Assembly (NCBI GenBank): GCA_965119685.1
Contig: OZ221971.1
Span: 2,046,001 to 2,110,000, forward strand
DNA: 64,000 nt
DNA from: Merdibacter sp965119685
GTDB lineage: Bacteria > Bacillota_I > Bacilli_A > Erysipelotrichales > Erysipelotrichaceae
Direction of reading: 5' to 3'
Notes under the pieces: generated by a model
Told to the model about the DNA's origin: nothing
The model's input: the letters and a program-made list of their open reading frames with translations, nothing else
The model's database searches: none
Made by a program: the position numbers and the translations under genes
Shown here: in pieces, positions 1-8,430 of the stretch
Numbering within the stretch: the stretch's first letter is position 1
How the letters are laid out: each line of letters begins with the position of its first letter

Positions 1-2
1 TC

Positions 3-38
3 AAAGATCTCATCCCCGTGGGTGAGGTCTTTTGTTTT
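3..38 (+). terminator. Intrinsic terminator of a gene left of the window
   Basis: A 13-bp stem (3-15 pairing with 20-32, two G-T wobbles) is followed by a T-rich run. It would end plus-strand transcription from a gene lying outside the window. Confidence 0.7.
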
Positions 39-495
39 ATGTTCATTCGTTTACGCTGATGCCATAGTTTCATGCAAAAGGGCGTCTCTATGCTTTCTTT
101 TACAGCCGGCGTGCTTTCTGCATCTCCCTGCTCAACTTCGCCCTGCTTTTTCGCGATCTCATCCTGCTGCTGATAAAGTTAGGAAAATGCGAAGCACAGG
201 CAAGAAAGCGCACCCTGTTAGACTTTTGCTTGCGAATGCCCAAAAAGGAAACAGGGCGTTTTGTGACAAACAAAAGGTTTAAAAGCGAGACAGCCTTACT
301 TTTTTAACCGGCTGACCTCTGCATATCCGTAAAAGAAAATCCAAAGATCATTGCACGAGTGATAGCGTTTCCCCGCTTTCATCACTGTCCGTTGGATCTT
401 TGGCTTTCATTAGAAAAACATGCCCTCTGTGATTGACGCCGCGAAAGTAAATTACCTTAGCTGCGCATACACCGGCATGTTTTTTCATCATTTTA
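39..495. other. Gene-free stretch
   Basis: I see no convincing gene here. Short reading frames exist on both strands but lack ribosome binding sites. The only clear structure is a hairpin at 341-403 that reads as a minus-strand terminator and is listed separately. Confidence 0.5.
331..403 (-). terminator. Likely terminator behind the sigF operon
   Basis: A 9-bp outer stem (341-349 with 395-403) encloses a second 6-bp stem (358-363 with 381-386). On the minus strand it is followed by ATTTTCTTTT. It lies about 90 bp past the stop of the 352-aa gene. The loop is unusually large and branched, so this is a moderate call. Confidence 0.45.
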
Positions 496-1554
496 TCATT
501 CTTGCAAAAACGGCTGATATTTCAGATCGAAGCTGACCTTGGCGCACAGATCCTCCAGCACGATGGCAAAAGCATCCTTGTCAAAGATCGCCAAATCGAT
601 ATAAGAGTAACGCGTTCCGTTTGCGCCGCCGATCGTCTCGGCAATCCCCAAGGGGGAAAGCAGCTCGCCCAGCTTCTTCTCCATCGTCTGACGGATGAGC
701 GCGTTCTTTTCATCCGCATAGGGATTCTCATAGTACAGATACCCATATTCGCCGCCCTTGTCGCGAAAGTCCAGGCAAGAGTCGTAATTGCCCTGTAGCA
801 GTTCCTCCTGCAATAAAGAATTGGTCGTCACGATCAGCTTCATGTCCTTGCGCAGCTCCTCGCTCACACCCTCGCCATCCACCTTGTAGGCCATGTAGAT
901 ATTGGTCGGCGCATGATATTCCAGCCACTCCTGATCAATGACGATGTCGCAGACATCCTCATAGAAGTTTGGCAGCAGGCAGAAGTTTTCACTGTCCATA
1001 AGCGGCGCATCGATCGCCTCCACCTGGGCAATACGCGCTTCCAGCTCCAGTTCTCCCAAAAACAGCTCCAGCATATAGGCCGACATCTCCCGCTTGCGCT
1101 CGTCGTCCGCAATATCCTGAAAGCCCGGACAATAGACCTGCACCCGCAGGGCGCGGTTGGTCTCGTCAATCTCATAAAACACGGTGAAATCCGCTCCCGT
1201 GTAAGTACGGTCCTTGATGCGCAGCACGGCGTTTCGCGCTTTGGCGGAATACGGCGGCAGCCAGCTGTTGATAATCCAGTCCTCCACGAGTTCCTTAGGA
1301 GCGAAGCGCTTCAGCAGCTCCGCAATATACTGTGCGCTCTTGTTTGGCCCGGTATCTAAGGTCATCTCAAAAAAGCCTTCCTCATTGAGTTCGATCAGCG
1401 CCGGACAGCCGGTGACGCTTTCCAAGCGCACATTGAGCTCTCTGATAAGATCCTCGCTGCGTGCTTCATCCCGGCGGCGCAGCGCCTCTTCCAGCTCGCC
1501 GCGCATCCGTAAAAACAGTTCCCAAAACGCCTGTACCCGATGTTTACAGTTCAC
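496..1554 (-). CDS. Uncharacterised 352-aa protein behind sigF
   Basis: I do not recognise a family. The product is acidic and soluble, with no signal peptide or membrane segment. Its first ~50 residues are charged and probably helical (repeated E/R clusters), and the rest alternates short hydrophobic strands with acidic loops. The start is a GTG at 1554, preceded at good spacing by GAGGG; an ATG nine bases earlier is out of frame. It begins 45 bp after the sigF stop with no terminator between, so it is probably transcribed with the spoIIA operon. A sporulation-linked role is inference from position only. Confidence 0.7.
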   Translation of the reverse strand: MNCKHRVQAFWELFLRMRGELEEALRRRDEARSEDLIRELNVRLESVTGCPALIELNEEGFFEMTLDTGPNKSAQYIAELLKRFAPKELVEDWIINSWLPPYSAKARNAVLRIKDRTYTGADFTVFYEIDETNRALRVQVYCPGFQDIADDERKREMSAYMLELFLGELELEARIAQVEAIDAPLMDSENFCLLPNFYEDVCDIVIDQEWLEYHAPTNIYMAYKVDGEGVSEELRKDMKLIVTTNSLLQEELLQGNYDSCLDFRDKGGEYGYLYYENPYADEKNALIRQTMEKKLGELLSPLGIAETIGGANGTRYSYIDLAIFDKDAFAIVLEDLCAKVSFDLKYQPFLQE

Positions 1555-1599
1555 AAAGCATCCCTCATTTCTGTTTCGTCCCCCATTATATCATGACGT

Positions 1600-2328
1600 C
1601 TACGCCTGTACCAGCCGATTTTTCAGCTTCTCCAGCACCTTGCGCTCCAGCCGCGATACCTGCACCTGCGAGATGTGCAGGCGTTTGGCGATCTCTTCCT
1701 GCTTCATGCCCAGATCATAGCGATAATGCAGCAGCAGCTGTTCCCGCTGCGGAAGTCTGGCGATCTCCTGTGTCAATGAGACATGCAGCGTCACATCCCC
1801 CTGCCGCTCATCTGCCACCTTATCCTGCAAGACGATCGGCGAACCGTCATTTTCATAGATCACCTCATCGAAGGAAAGCGTAAACTGATTGGCCTCAAAG
1901 GCGAGAATGACATCCGACACCTCCAGCTGACACGCCTGCGCGATCTCCTCATAGCTCACCTCTCGGCCATAGCGCTGCTGTAACTCCTCACGTGCCTTGA
2001 GCATCGTCAGATAGTTCTCCTTCATCGAACGCGAGATGCGCATCGCGCCGTCATCACGAAAAAAGCGCTTGATCTCCCCGAGGATGATCGGCACCGCATA
2101 AGTGGAAAACTTGACCTGATAGCTTAAATCAAAGTGATTGAGCGCCTTCATCAGCCCGACGCAGCCGATCTGTACCAGCTCCTCAAAAGGGATGCGCGAG
2201 GAGGCAAAGCGCTTGGCTAAGGCGTACACCAACGGCTGATTGCGCTTTACGAAAACGTCCTTCGCTTCCCCTGATCCCTGCTGAATCGCTTCGATCAGCG
2301 CCTCGTTGCTCCATTCTTCCAGCTTCAC
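1600..2328 (-). CDS. sigF: RNA polymerase sigma-F factor
   Basis: Forespore-specific sigma factor of the SigB/SigF/SigG group. It directs the first compartment-specific transcription of sporulation and is held inactive by SpoIIAB. The 242-aa length is normal. Region 2 is visible around residues 40-75 (FEELVQIGCVGLMKAL), with the core-binding stretch before it, and a C-terminal region 4 helix-turn-helix at about residues 205-235 (MKQEEIAKRLHISQVQVSRL). It starts with GTG overlapping the spoIIAB stop (GTGA), which implies translational coupling, and no strong Shine-Dalgarno is present. The gene order spoIIAA-spoIIAB-sigF makes the SigF assignment firm over SigG or SigB. Confidence 0.95.
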   Translation of the reverse strand: MKLEEWSNEALIEAIQQGSGEAKDVFVKRNQPLVYALAKRFASSRIPFEELVQIGCVGLMKALNHFDLSYQVKFSTYAVPIILGEIKRFFRDDGAMRISRSMKENYLTMLKAREELQQRYGREVSYEEIAQACQLEVSDVILAFEANQFTLSFDEVIYENDGSPIVLQDKVADERQGDVTLHVSLTQEIARLPQREQLLLHYRYDLGMKQEEIAKRLHISQVQVSRLERKVLEKLKNRLVQA

Positions 2329-2741
2329 GCAAGCTTCTTTTCTATGTGCAGACCGGTGCCGACGCCCGGCTTTGACTCTACGCGAAAGACGTCCGCAAAG
2401 CTCTGCATAATCGTAAATCCCATCCCGCTTCGTTCCAAGTCCTGACGGCTTGTGTATAATGGCTGCATCGCCTGTTCCACATCCGCGATGCCGCAGCCCT
2501 GATCGTAAAGATCGATGATGACGATTTCCTCGTCATAGCAGACCTCGAGGTAAACGTCGCCCTCTTCCTTGCCCTCATAGCCGTGAATCATCGCGTTGAC
2601 GACACCTTCGGCGATGATCGTCTTGATCTCCATCAGCGTTTCCATCGACAGCTTCAGCGGGGCCAAAAAGGCGACGACGCTCGTTCGCGCAAATACCTCA
2701 TTCTCCAGCCTGCTCTTAAATACCAGCTTCATTTCATTCAT
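2325..2741 (-). CDS. spoIIAB: Anti-sigma-F factor / serine kinase SpoIIAB
   Basis: GHKL-fold serine kinase that binds and inhibits SigF and phosphorylates SpoIIAA. Visible ATP-site motifs are the N-box EGVVNAMIHGY (about residues 46-56), the G1 box DQGCGI (about 83) and the G2 box SGMGFTIM (about 110). Length (138 aa) is typical. The ATG at 2741 overlaps the spoIIAA stop by four bases (ATGA) and has GAGGG upstream inside spoIIAA, so the three genes form one coupled operon. Confidence 0.95.
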   Translation of the reverse strand: MNEMKLVFKSRLENEVFARTSVVAFLAPLKLSMETLMEIKTIIAEGVVNAMIHGYEGKEEGDVYLEVCYDEEIVIIDLYDQGCGIADVEQAMQPLYTSRQDLERSGMGFTIMQSFADVFRVESKPGVGTGLHIEKKLA

Positions 2742-3055
2742 TTTCTTCCCTCGCTTCTCTCATAACGAACGATCTGAAAGATTCCGCTCATCTCAAAGAT
2801 CGTCTTATTCAAACGCGTCAGATTGCAGATGACAAGCTCTCCCTGCCATTTGCGCACCTGCTTGTAACGCGCCAGCACATAGCCGATCCCGCTGCTGTCC
2901 ACAAAAGTGACGCCCGCAAAATCCAGCTTGAGCACCTTGGGCTTAATCTTTTCGATGAGTGCAGCGCTCTCCTCCTTGATACGCAGGACGCTGAGGTTGT
3001 CAAACTCTCCCTCAAAAGAAAAGCGAAGCGTGTCCTGCTGATGTTCCACCTTCAT
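2738..3055 (-). CDS. spoIIAA: Anti-anti-sigma factor SpoIIAA
   Basis: STAS-domain protein that releases SigF from SpoIIAB when dephosphorylated (by SpoIIE, not in this window). The phosphoacceptor loop FVDSSGIGYVL lies at residues 51-61, with the DSSG signature intact. At 105 aa it is slightly shorter than the Bacillus protein. A strong ribosome binding site (GGGGGAGGG) precedes the ATG. In Bacillus dacF lies directly upstream in the same operon; here dacF is 5.4 kb away, beyond an inserted element. Only about 60 bp separate this gene from the left repeat with its terminator, so its promoter must lie there; I cannot identify a clear SigH-type site. Confidence 0.93.
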   Translation of the reverse strand: MKVEHQQDTLRFSFEGEFDNLSVLRIKEESAALIEKIKPKVLKLDFAGVTFVDSSGIGYVLARYKQVRKWQGELVICNLTRLNKTIFEMSGIFQIVRYERSEGRK

Positions 3056-3116
3056 GATAACCCTCCCCCACTAACTCTAGCACAGAAGTCATGAGGGTTG
3101 GATTTCTTCGACAAAG

Positions 3117-3202
3117 GTAGACGGCGTTCCCAAAGAAAAACGTTCGACAGATGTTGACAGCAAAAAAGACAGACGTCGCTTTATGCGAGCATCTGTCGAA
3201 AG
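3117..3202. repeat. Left copy of the 86-bp direct repeat (att site)
   Basis: This segment matches 8431-8516 at 85 of 86 positions (the only difference is G3126 versus A8440). It contains a second copy of the last 22 bases of dacF, including its stop, and the overlapping terminator hairpin. An 11-bp inverted repeat lies inside (TTCGACAGATG at 3143-3153 and its complement at 3190-3200). The flanking sequences diverge abruptly on both sides. I read it as one end (attL/attR) of an integrated element that targets the dacF 3' end. The rest of 3203-3470 is AT-rich element sequence. Confidence 0.85.
3162..3197 (-). terminator. Orphan copy of the dacF terminator
   Basis: Stem of about 12 bp with one bulged C, loop ATAAA, then TTTTTT on the minus strand. 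It is the duplicate of the dacF terminator carried by the left repeat and would insulate spoIIAA from minus-strand transcription out of the element. Confidence 0.7.
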
Positions 3203-3287
3203 AAGTGAGTCTTAAGATGATTTATTCCAATTTGTTAACTAACACGTAGACACATTAATCTCTGTGGAGAGAAAGGTGATTAATGAT

Positions 3288-3312
3288 TTCGTAGAATATT
3301 TGATTCTACGAA
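3288..3312. repeat. 25-bp palindrome left of the integrase
   Basis: Perfect 10-bp arms (TTCGTAGAAT / ATTCTACGAA) around ATTTG. Its exact reverse complement occurs at 4652-4676 on the other side of the integrase gene. A T-run follows at 3319-3324, so it could also act as a terminator. A role as a recombinase or accessory-protein site is possible but unproven. Confidence 0.75.
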
Positions 3313-3383
3313 ACCACTTTTTTCAAGTAACCGTATTTATTATCTCATTTTTCTTATACTTTTTCAATTTATACTGAAATCTA

Positions 3384-3411
3384 TTGACATTTTATGTCAG
3401 TCGTTTATATT
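3384..3411 (+). promoter_or_regulatory. Integrase promoter with overlapping inverted repeat
   Basis: TTGACA (3384-3389), 16-bp spacer, TATATT (3406-3411). The -35 box is part of a small inverted repeat TGACA-TTTTA-TGTCA (3385-3399), which could be an operator. The integrase ATG is 60 bp downstream. Confidence 0.6.
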
Positions 3412-3447
3412 TTTTTTCTATTCTAATAGAGTTGGATGTTTTATAGT

Positions 3448-3465
3448 GGTCAAGAAAGGGGTCAA
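3448..3465 (+). repeat. Paired GGTCAA motifs before the integrase
   Basis: GGTCAA at 3448-3453 and 3460-3465, 12 bp apart. The same pair with identical 12-bp spacing occurs right after the integrase stop at 4603-4608 and 4615-4620. Direct hexamer pairs at one helical turn are the usual look of arm-type integrase or excisionase sites; that reading is inference. Confidence 0.55.
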
Positions 3466-3470
3466 TTAAT

Positions 3471-4600
3471 ATGAGTAGACGCGGTGAAAATATTCGCAAA
3501 AGAAAAGACGGTCGATGGGAAGCACGATTGAGAAAAGAAGATGCTGATGGAAATGTATCGTACATTTCGATTTATGGCAAGACGTATAAAGAGGTTAAAA
3601 TCAAAAAAGCAGGCTATGTAAACCTATTAACAAAAAACCAAAAACAATCAGCATCTTGTCAAAAAAACTTGAACGATATATTTGAAAAATGGATTGCATA
3701 TAAAAAGAATTTCATAAAAAAATCAACATACAATAAATATTATAATCTATACAGCAATTACATTTTTTGTTTTTTTCAGCAAATAGAAATAAGTAAAATA
3801 ACTAACGATAATCTACAAAATTTTATATTCTATTTAATGGAAAAGGATAGCATTAAAACAAATGAAAAATTATCATACAACACAATCAAAGAGACTATTT
3901 TTGTTGTTAAATCCCTAATGACATTCGCGCAGAAAAACAAATATATTGAATACTATCCATTGCAGATTGACTTACCTAAACCAAACATTAAAAAAAACAA
4001 GTTTTAACAAGAAATGAACAGAAACAATTAGAAAATCATATCAAAAATAAATATGATCCGATCTCTATAGCTATTTTACTTTGTTTATATACCGGCTTAC
4101 GAATCGGAGAACTCTGCGCACTTACAACAAAAGATATAGATTTAAAAAATCGATATATAAATGTAGATAAATCAATTCAAAGAGTTCAAAAACTTGATGC
4201 AAAAAACAAAGTAAAGACGTCTTTAGTCATCATGAGACCAAAAACAAATCACTCTGTCAGAAAAATTCCAATTCCATCTACTATAACTTTAATTTTAGAA
4301 AATTATTTAAATCAAATAAAAAATAAGACATATTTATTTAGTATACATAATGATAAATATACAGATCCTCGAACTATACAATATCAATTTAATAAAATTA
4401 TTAAAAAAACTAATGTAACACCCATTTCGTTTCATGGACTACGTCATACTTTTGCTACTCGATGTATTGAATTAGGAATGGACATGAAAACTTTATCGGA
4501 AATTTTAGGCCATTCCAGTATTTCTACAACAATGTCAATATATGTACACTCTACCGATCTTCAAAAAAAGAAGCAGATCGAATTACTATCAAACTTATAA
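3471..4600 (+). pseudogene. Tyrosine integrase, frame broken at an A-run
   Basis: Phage/ICE-type tyrosine recombinase that would integrate and excise the element. The first frame (3471-4007, 178 aa) gives the N-terminal arm-binding domain (about residues 1-60) and the core-binding SAM-like domain. The catalytic domain continues in the -1 frame to 4600, with all expected residues: Arg in TGLRIGEL, HGLRHT, LGHSS and the Tyr nucleophile in MSIYVH. The joined length (~376 aa) is normal. The frames change in an A8 run (3990-3997) that forms the heptamer A AAA AAC in register, so either one A was lost or a programmed -1 slip produces the full enzyme. A GAAAGGGG ribosome binding site precedes the ATG. 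Low G+C marks it as foreign. Confidence 0.85.
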
Positions 4601-4602
4601 GT

Positions 4603-4676
4603 GGTCAAAATAATGGTCAAAAAACAATTCAGCAGTTTCTACACATCCCGTTTCGTAGAATCAAATATTCTACGAA
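4603..4676. repeat. GGTCAA pair and 25-bp palindrome right of the integrase
   Basis: GGTCAA at 4603-4608 and 4615-4620, then the 25-bp palindrome at 4652-4676, the exact reverse complement of 3288-3312. Together with the left-hand copies this gives a near-symmetric set of sites around the integrase gene. The remaining bases up to 4752 hold only the ribosome binding site (GGGAGGG) of the next gene. Confidence 0.6.
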
Positions 4677-4752
4677 GTATCCCCATTCTTTCAGTAAAGC
4701 TAACCATAAGATTGATTTTGTTTTAATTCTAAATCAATAGGGAGGGAACACG

Positions 4753-7700
4753 ATGAAAAGAATTTTGACAAAGCTATTAATTATTCTTGCTGTTTTTTCA
4801 TTGATTATTCCAATGAATACAGCAAGTGTATTCGCCGCTACTTCCTCGCAAGACGGGATTATAGTAGATACAAAAACAGATAAAAATAGTTATAAAGAGG
4901 GAGAAAAAGCGACTGTCTTTATCGCGATACAAAACACAAACGGTTATGACATGAAAGATATCAATATTAAAATATCCTTACCAGAAAATCTCTCGTTGAC
5001 AAGCCAGCAAATAATTAACATCCCATCATTAAAAGCTGGCGAAATTCTGGGATATGAGATAATTGTAGAAAATGATGGAGAACAAGTCACTATAATACCA
5101 GATAGCACAAAGCCTAATAGCAATAGTACCCAAGATGATATCATTGCATCACCAAATACTTCAAGTAGTAATATGATGACTTTTTTCGTTATCTTATTTG
5201 GTGCAAGTTTAATAATTATATTTATTACTAAAAGTGGAAAGAAAGGCAAAAAAATATTAGTGATCGCACTTGCCGCATCTATGGCTACTAGCATGTTTAA
5301 TATGGGGACAGTAGAAGCCAAAAGCCCAGAAAATGAAATTAGAAATTTTCAAGTAATACAAAATATTAATTATGATAATGCATCATATCCAATAAATTTA
5401 AATGTTTCATACATAATTGAATATGGACAAGTTGTTAACCAAGGAGAAATCACAAGAGAAGATTGGATTGTTAAACTTGTAGATATTATGGGATATACCA
5501 CTACATTTGATTCTTATAGCTTTGACGATTATGAAAAAGCAAAATACCCTGATAAAATTGAAACGGCAATTCAATATGGTTTAGTTGATTTGCATGCAGA
5601 TCAGAATAACAAAGTTTTATTCTCACCAAATGAATATGCTACTAGAGAATTCGTCGCTTTTTCAACTATCAATGCTTTAGGTTTTTCTACATACAATTCC
5701 TCTATTGAATGTGATGATAGCAATATTTTATTATATCCTGATATTGATAAATTAATGATTCACTATGGGATGTTGAAACTGGTAAATAATAATTTTAATC
5801 CCAATCAATATGTCTCGAATGAGGAAGTTACTACCATTATTGATACTATCTGTGATTTTAATGATTCATTAAACATTGATCCTTCAACCGAAAATACTAT
5901 TGATTATAATGATACCATAAAACAGTATACTTTAGATTTTACCATCGATGAAGATAATAAAATTGTTACTTCCAGTGACAAACAATTAGCAGATCTCACT
6001 ACTGGTGATATTGTACTACTAAATAATCATTACGATTTAAGAGATAGTATTGCTATAAAAATTGAAAAAATCACATATACAGATGACAAATATATTATTA
6101 ATTATACAGATCCATCTATTGATCAAGTTGTAGACAATATACAAGTGGAAGGAGTTATTGATAATCAAGATGCCTTGTTTATTCCTGAAGATGGCGTAAC
6201 AATAGAAAATACAGCATCAGCTAAATCTAGATCAAAGCTCACAGAAATACCATTTAACGGATCAATTACAGCTAGTTTTAACCTAGAATTTGGAGAACAT
6301 AAAGAGTATTCCTTATCTGCTAAGGCTTCTTTGAACCTTGAAGAATTGAAATATAAAGTCGATTGTGAAAAATTCGGCTGGTTACCAGTTAAATTAAAGG
6401 AAGCTCATTTCGAGTGTTTATTAAAATCAAGCGCTTCTATCGAGTTTAAAAATACAGGAGACAACAATAAAACATCGATCTGGACTGAAGAAAAAGAAAT
6501 TAACCAAAAACTTGGAACAATACTCATCCCTACACCATCAGGTGTTTACGGTTCTGTTGATGTATATTTAGTCACCTCTCTTAGTGGGAAAATTAAATTA
6601 AGTATACAGGCAGATGCTAATATAGGAATCCAGTATAAACATGGAAATATTAGAAATATCGGTTATCTTGATGCTACAACAAATGATATAGATTTGAATG
6701 CTGAAGCAAAATTAGGACTTAAACCTGAAGTTTCTATAAAGGTCGCTGGTTGTAACCTAATTAAAGCAAATACAGAAGCCGGAGTAGCAGCTAACGCAAA
6801 GATATCGAATGTGGTATTAGATCCTCTCAAATATTGTGTTGATACTAATCTGTATTTATATTGGGGAATAGGCGGACAACTCGGTCCAAGCTTTCTCAAT
6901 ATAAATTATAATCTAGATATATTCAATGCTAAGAAATCACCTTTTAAAAGAAATTTACATTTTGAAGAAACCGGATTAGTTGATGAGTGTACTAGAAAAT
7001 ATGGAGATTATGTAGGTTATGTGTTATCAGAAGAAGCGCAACAACCAATCAGTCAAGCCAAAGTCCAATTGTATCGTGATAATGAACTTATAGAGTCTTT
7101 AGAAACGGATTCTAGTGGTAAGTTTATCGGAACAAAACAAAAAAATGGAGAATATAAATTAAAAATTTCAGCAAATAACTTTGAAACGCTAGAAAAAGAA
7201 ATCGAGATTGTAGGAGGAGAAACAATAGATTTAAAAAATCTGTATCTTAAAACTGCAAATCTAGTAAATTTATCTGGTATCGTATACGATAGTGAAACTA
7301 CAGCCCCGATCTCAGGAGTAATGATTTCTACAACCAGTCCGGAAAATACTGCGATTTCTGATGAAAATGGTCATTTCTCTATTATGGTAAATAGAAATAA
7401 TGCATTTTTATCTTTTGAAAAGGCAGGATATAAAACTAAACATGTAGAAATACAGCATGCTGATCAAGCAAATATAGAAATTCCGATGGAAAAAGAAGAA
7501 GATGTAAAAACATTAACGATTCATGCAGGAGAATCTTATCGTCTTGAAAAAACATCAGATACACAACTGCATATAAAAGCAACTGAAAATACAACATTCA
7601 GCATGTATGGAGATAGATTTGGTAGTTATTGTGAAGAAAGTTGGGAAGCTGAAAAAGGACAATTTTTATACGGAATATATTCAGACTTCTATGAATTTCA

Positions 7701-8124
7701 AGTCTTTTCCGGTGAATTGGAAGTTTATGCTTGTGAGTCATACGAGTCAGAGCCTATTATCAATCTCAATGATCATTGGAAAATAACAAATTTAGAAGGT
7801 AATGATATATTTACAAAAATTTCATTAACCACTGGTCAATCAATTATGATAGATTATCCTGTCGATGACCCTATAAAAGACGGTCCTTCAACAGAATTCT
7901 ATATTAAATCAGATAATGATTCTTTATTTAGTACGAAGCATACAGACTATTGGTGGAATGAACATTTAGGTTCTGATATCAAAGAAGAAGAAAACAATTA
8001 TTCTGGAAAGAAAGATATTACATGCATACTTACAAATTTAGAAAAATTTGAAATATCAGTACAAGCGGGAAAATTAGATATATATATTCCAAATCAATTT
8101 ATAAATGATTATACTATCTCGTAG
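4753..8124 (+). CDS. Large secreted/surface protein, cargo of the element
   Basis: 1123 aa. A Sec signal peptide (residues 1-29) is followed by a CARDB/DUF11-like beta domain (about 35-118), a hydrophobic segment (141-159), a short Lys/Gly loop and a second signal-like hydrophobic segment (167-184). Then come two S-layer-homology-like helical repeats (about 225-365), a long beta-rich middle, two carboxypeptidase-regulatory-like beta-sandwich repeats (about 748-835 and 838-915) and a C-terminal beta domain. No LPXTG motif is present; anchoring by the membrane hairpin is the simplest reading. The product is probably displayed on the cell surface as an adhesin or wall-associated protein; ligand unknown. 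It is AT-rich like the integrase and the only intact gene of the element. Confidence 0.75.
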   Translation: MKRILTKLLIILAVFSLIIPMNTASVFAATSSQDGIIVDTKTDKNSYKEGEKATVFIAIQNTNGYDMKDINIKISLPENLSLTSQQIINIPSLKAGEILGYEIIVENDGEQVTIIPDSTKPNSNSTQDDIIASPNTSSSNMMTFFVILFGASLIIIFITKSGKKGKKILVIALAASMATSMFNMGTVEAKSPENEIRNFQVIQNINYDNASYPINLNVSYIIEYGQVVNQGEITREDWIVKLVDIMGYTTTFDSYSFDDYEKAKYPDKIETAIQYGLVDLHADQNNKVLFSPNEYATREFVAFSTINALGFSTYNSSIECDDSNILLYPDIDKLMIHYGMLKLVNNNFNPNQYVSNEEVTTIIDTICDFNDSLNIDPSTENTIDYNDTIKQYTLDFTIDEDNKIVTSSDKQLADLTTGDIVLLNNHYDLRDSIAIKIEKITYTDDKYIINYTDPSIDQVVDNIQVEGVIDNQDALFIPEDGVTIENTASAKSRSKLTEIPFNGSITASFNLEFGEHKEYSLSAKASLNLEELKYKVDCEKFGWLPVKLKEAHFECLLKSSASIEFKNTGDNNKTSIWTEEKEINQKLGTILIPTPSGVYGSVDVYLVTSLSGKIKLSIQADANIGIQYKHGNIRNIGYLDATTNDIDLNAEAKLGLKPEVSIKVAGCNLIKANTEAGVAANAKISNVVLDPLKYCVDTNLYLYWGIGGQLGPSFLNINYNLDIFNAKKSPFKRNLHFEETGLVDECTRKYGDYVGYVLSEEAQQPISQAKVQLYRDNELIESLETDSSGKFIGTKQKNGEYKLKISANNFETLEKEIEIVGGETIDLKNLYLKTANLVNLSGIVYDSETTAPISGVMISTTSPENTAISDENGHFSIMVNRNNAFLSFEKAGYKTKHVEIQHADQANIEIPMEKEEDVKTLTIHAGESYRLEKTSDTQLHIKATENTTFSMYGDRFGSYCEESWEAEKGQFLYGIYSDFYEFQVFSGELEVYACESYESEPIINLNDHWKITNLEGNDIFTKISLTTGQSIMIDYPVDDPIKDGPSTEFYIKSDNDSLFSTKHTDYWWNEHLGSDIKEEENNYSGKKDITCILTNLEKFEISVQAGKLDIYIPNQFINDYTIS

Positions 8125-8153
8125 CAACACATAGAACAAAGGGAGTATTTCAT

Positions 8154-8246
8154 CTGAATAAAAATAAACGAGAATCATTTCTTTGGTACAAAATAAAAGA
8201 TGAAGAAACATTCATACAATACTGCGTGTATTACCCTATACTTTAA
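8154..8246 (+). CDS. Possible 30-codon remnant with CTG start
   Basis: After a good ribosome binding site (AAAGGGAG) the first codon at the right spacing is CTG, not ATG. It opens a 30-codon frame beginning NKNKRESFLWYK and ending IQYCVYYPIL. This may be a broken or CTG-initiated small protein of the element, or chance. Apart from this and the terminator at 8320-8356, the stretch 8125-8430 holds nothing I can identify. Confidence 0.25.
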   Translation: MNKNKRESFLWYKIKDEETFIQYCVYYPIL

Positions 8247-8319
8247 ATACAGCAATTGTTTCATCAAAGACTACCCCTCTATACAGTGTTGTAAAATATC
8301 TTACAGGAAATTAACAAGA

Positions 8320-8356
8320 ACAAGTAATCAGCTTTTGAGTGATTGCTTGTTTTTTT
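8320..8356 (+). terminator. Terminator of the element's surface-protein gene
   Basis: An 11-bp stem (8320-8330 with 8340-8350, one wobble) is followed by TTTTTTT. It ends plus-strand transcription about 75 bp before the right repeat. Confidence 0.85.
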
Positions 8357-8430
8357 CGTTTATCCCATTCACAAAGATATCTTCTCGATTCGAAGCATTG
8401 TCTCCTTTTCTATAATTTCCTATGCTCAAA

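Larger units (their letters stand above)
3203..8430. mobile_element. Minimal integrative element at the dacF 3' end
   Basis: About 5.2 kb of clearly AT-rich DNA between the two 86-bp repeats, unlike the host genes on either side. It contains a tyrosine integrase (frame broken once), symmetric short motifs around that gene, one 1123-aa secreted protein and a terminator. No excisionase, relaxase, replication or conjugation gene is visible. It separates dacF from the spoIIA operon, neighbours in other spore formers. The integration mechanism is inferred from the integrase plus the gene-3'-end repeats. It is small for an ICE or prophage and may be a satellite or a decayed remnant. Confidence 0.8.

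Noticed and set aside
22..282. 86-codon plus-strand frame at the window start
   Set aside because: Begins inside a terminator and lacks start signals.
8200..8415. 71-codon frame at the end of the element
   Set aside because: Runs through a strong terminator hairpin and has no ribosome binding site.
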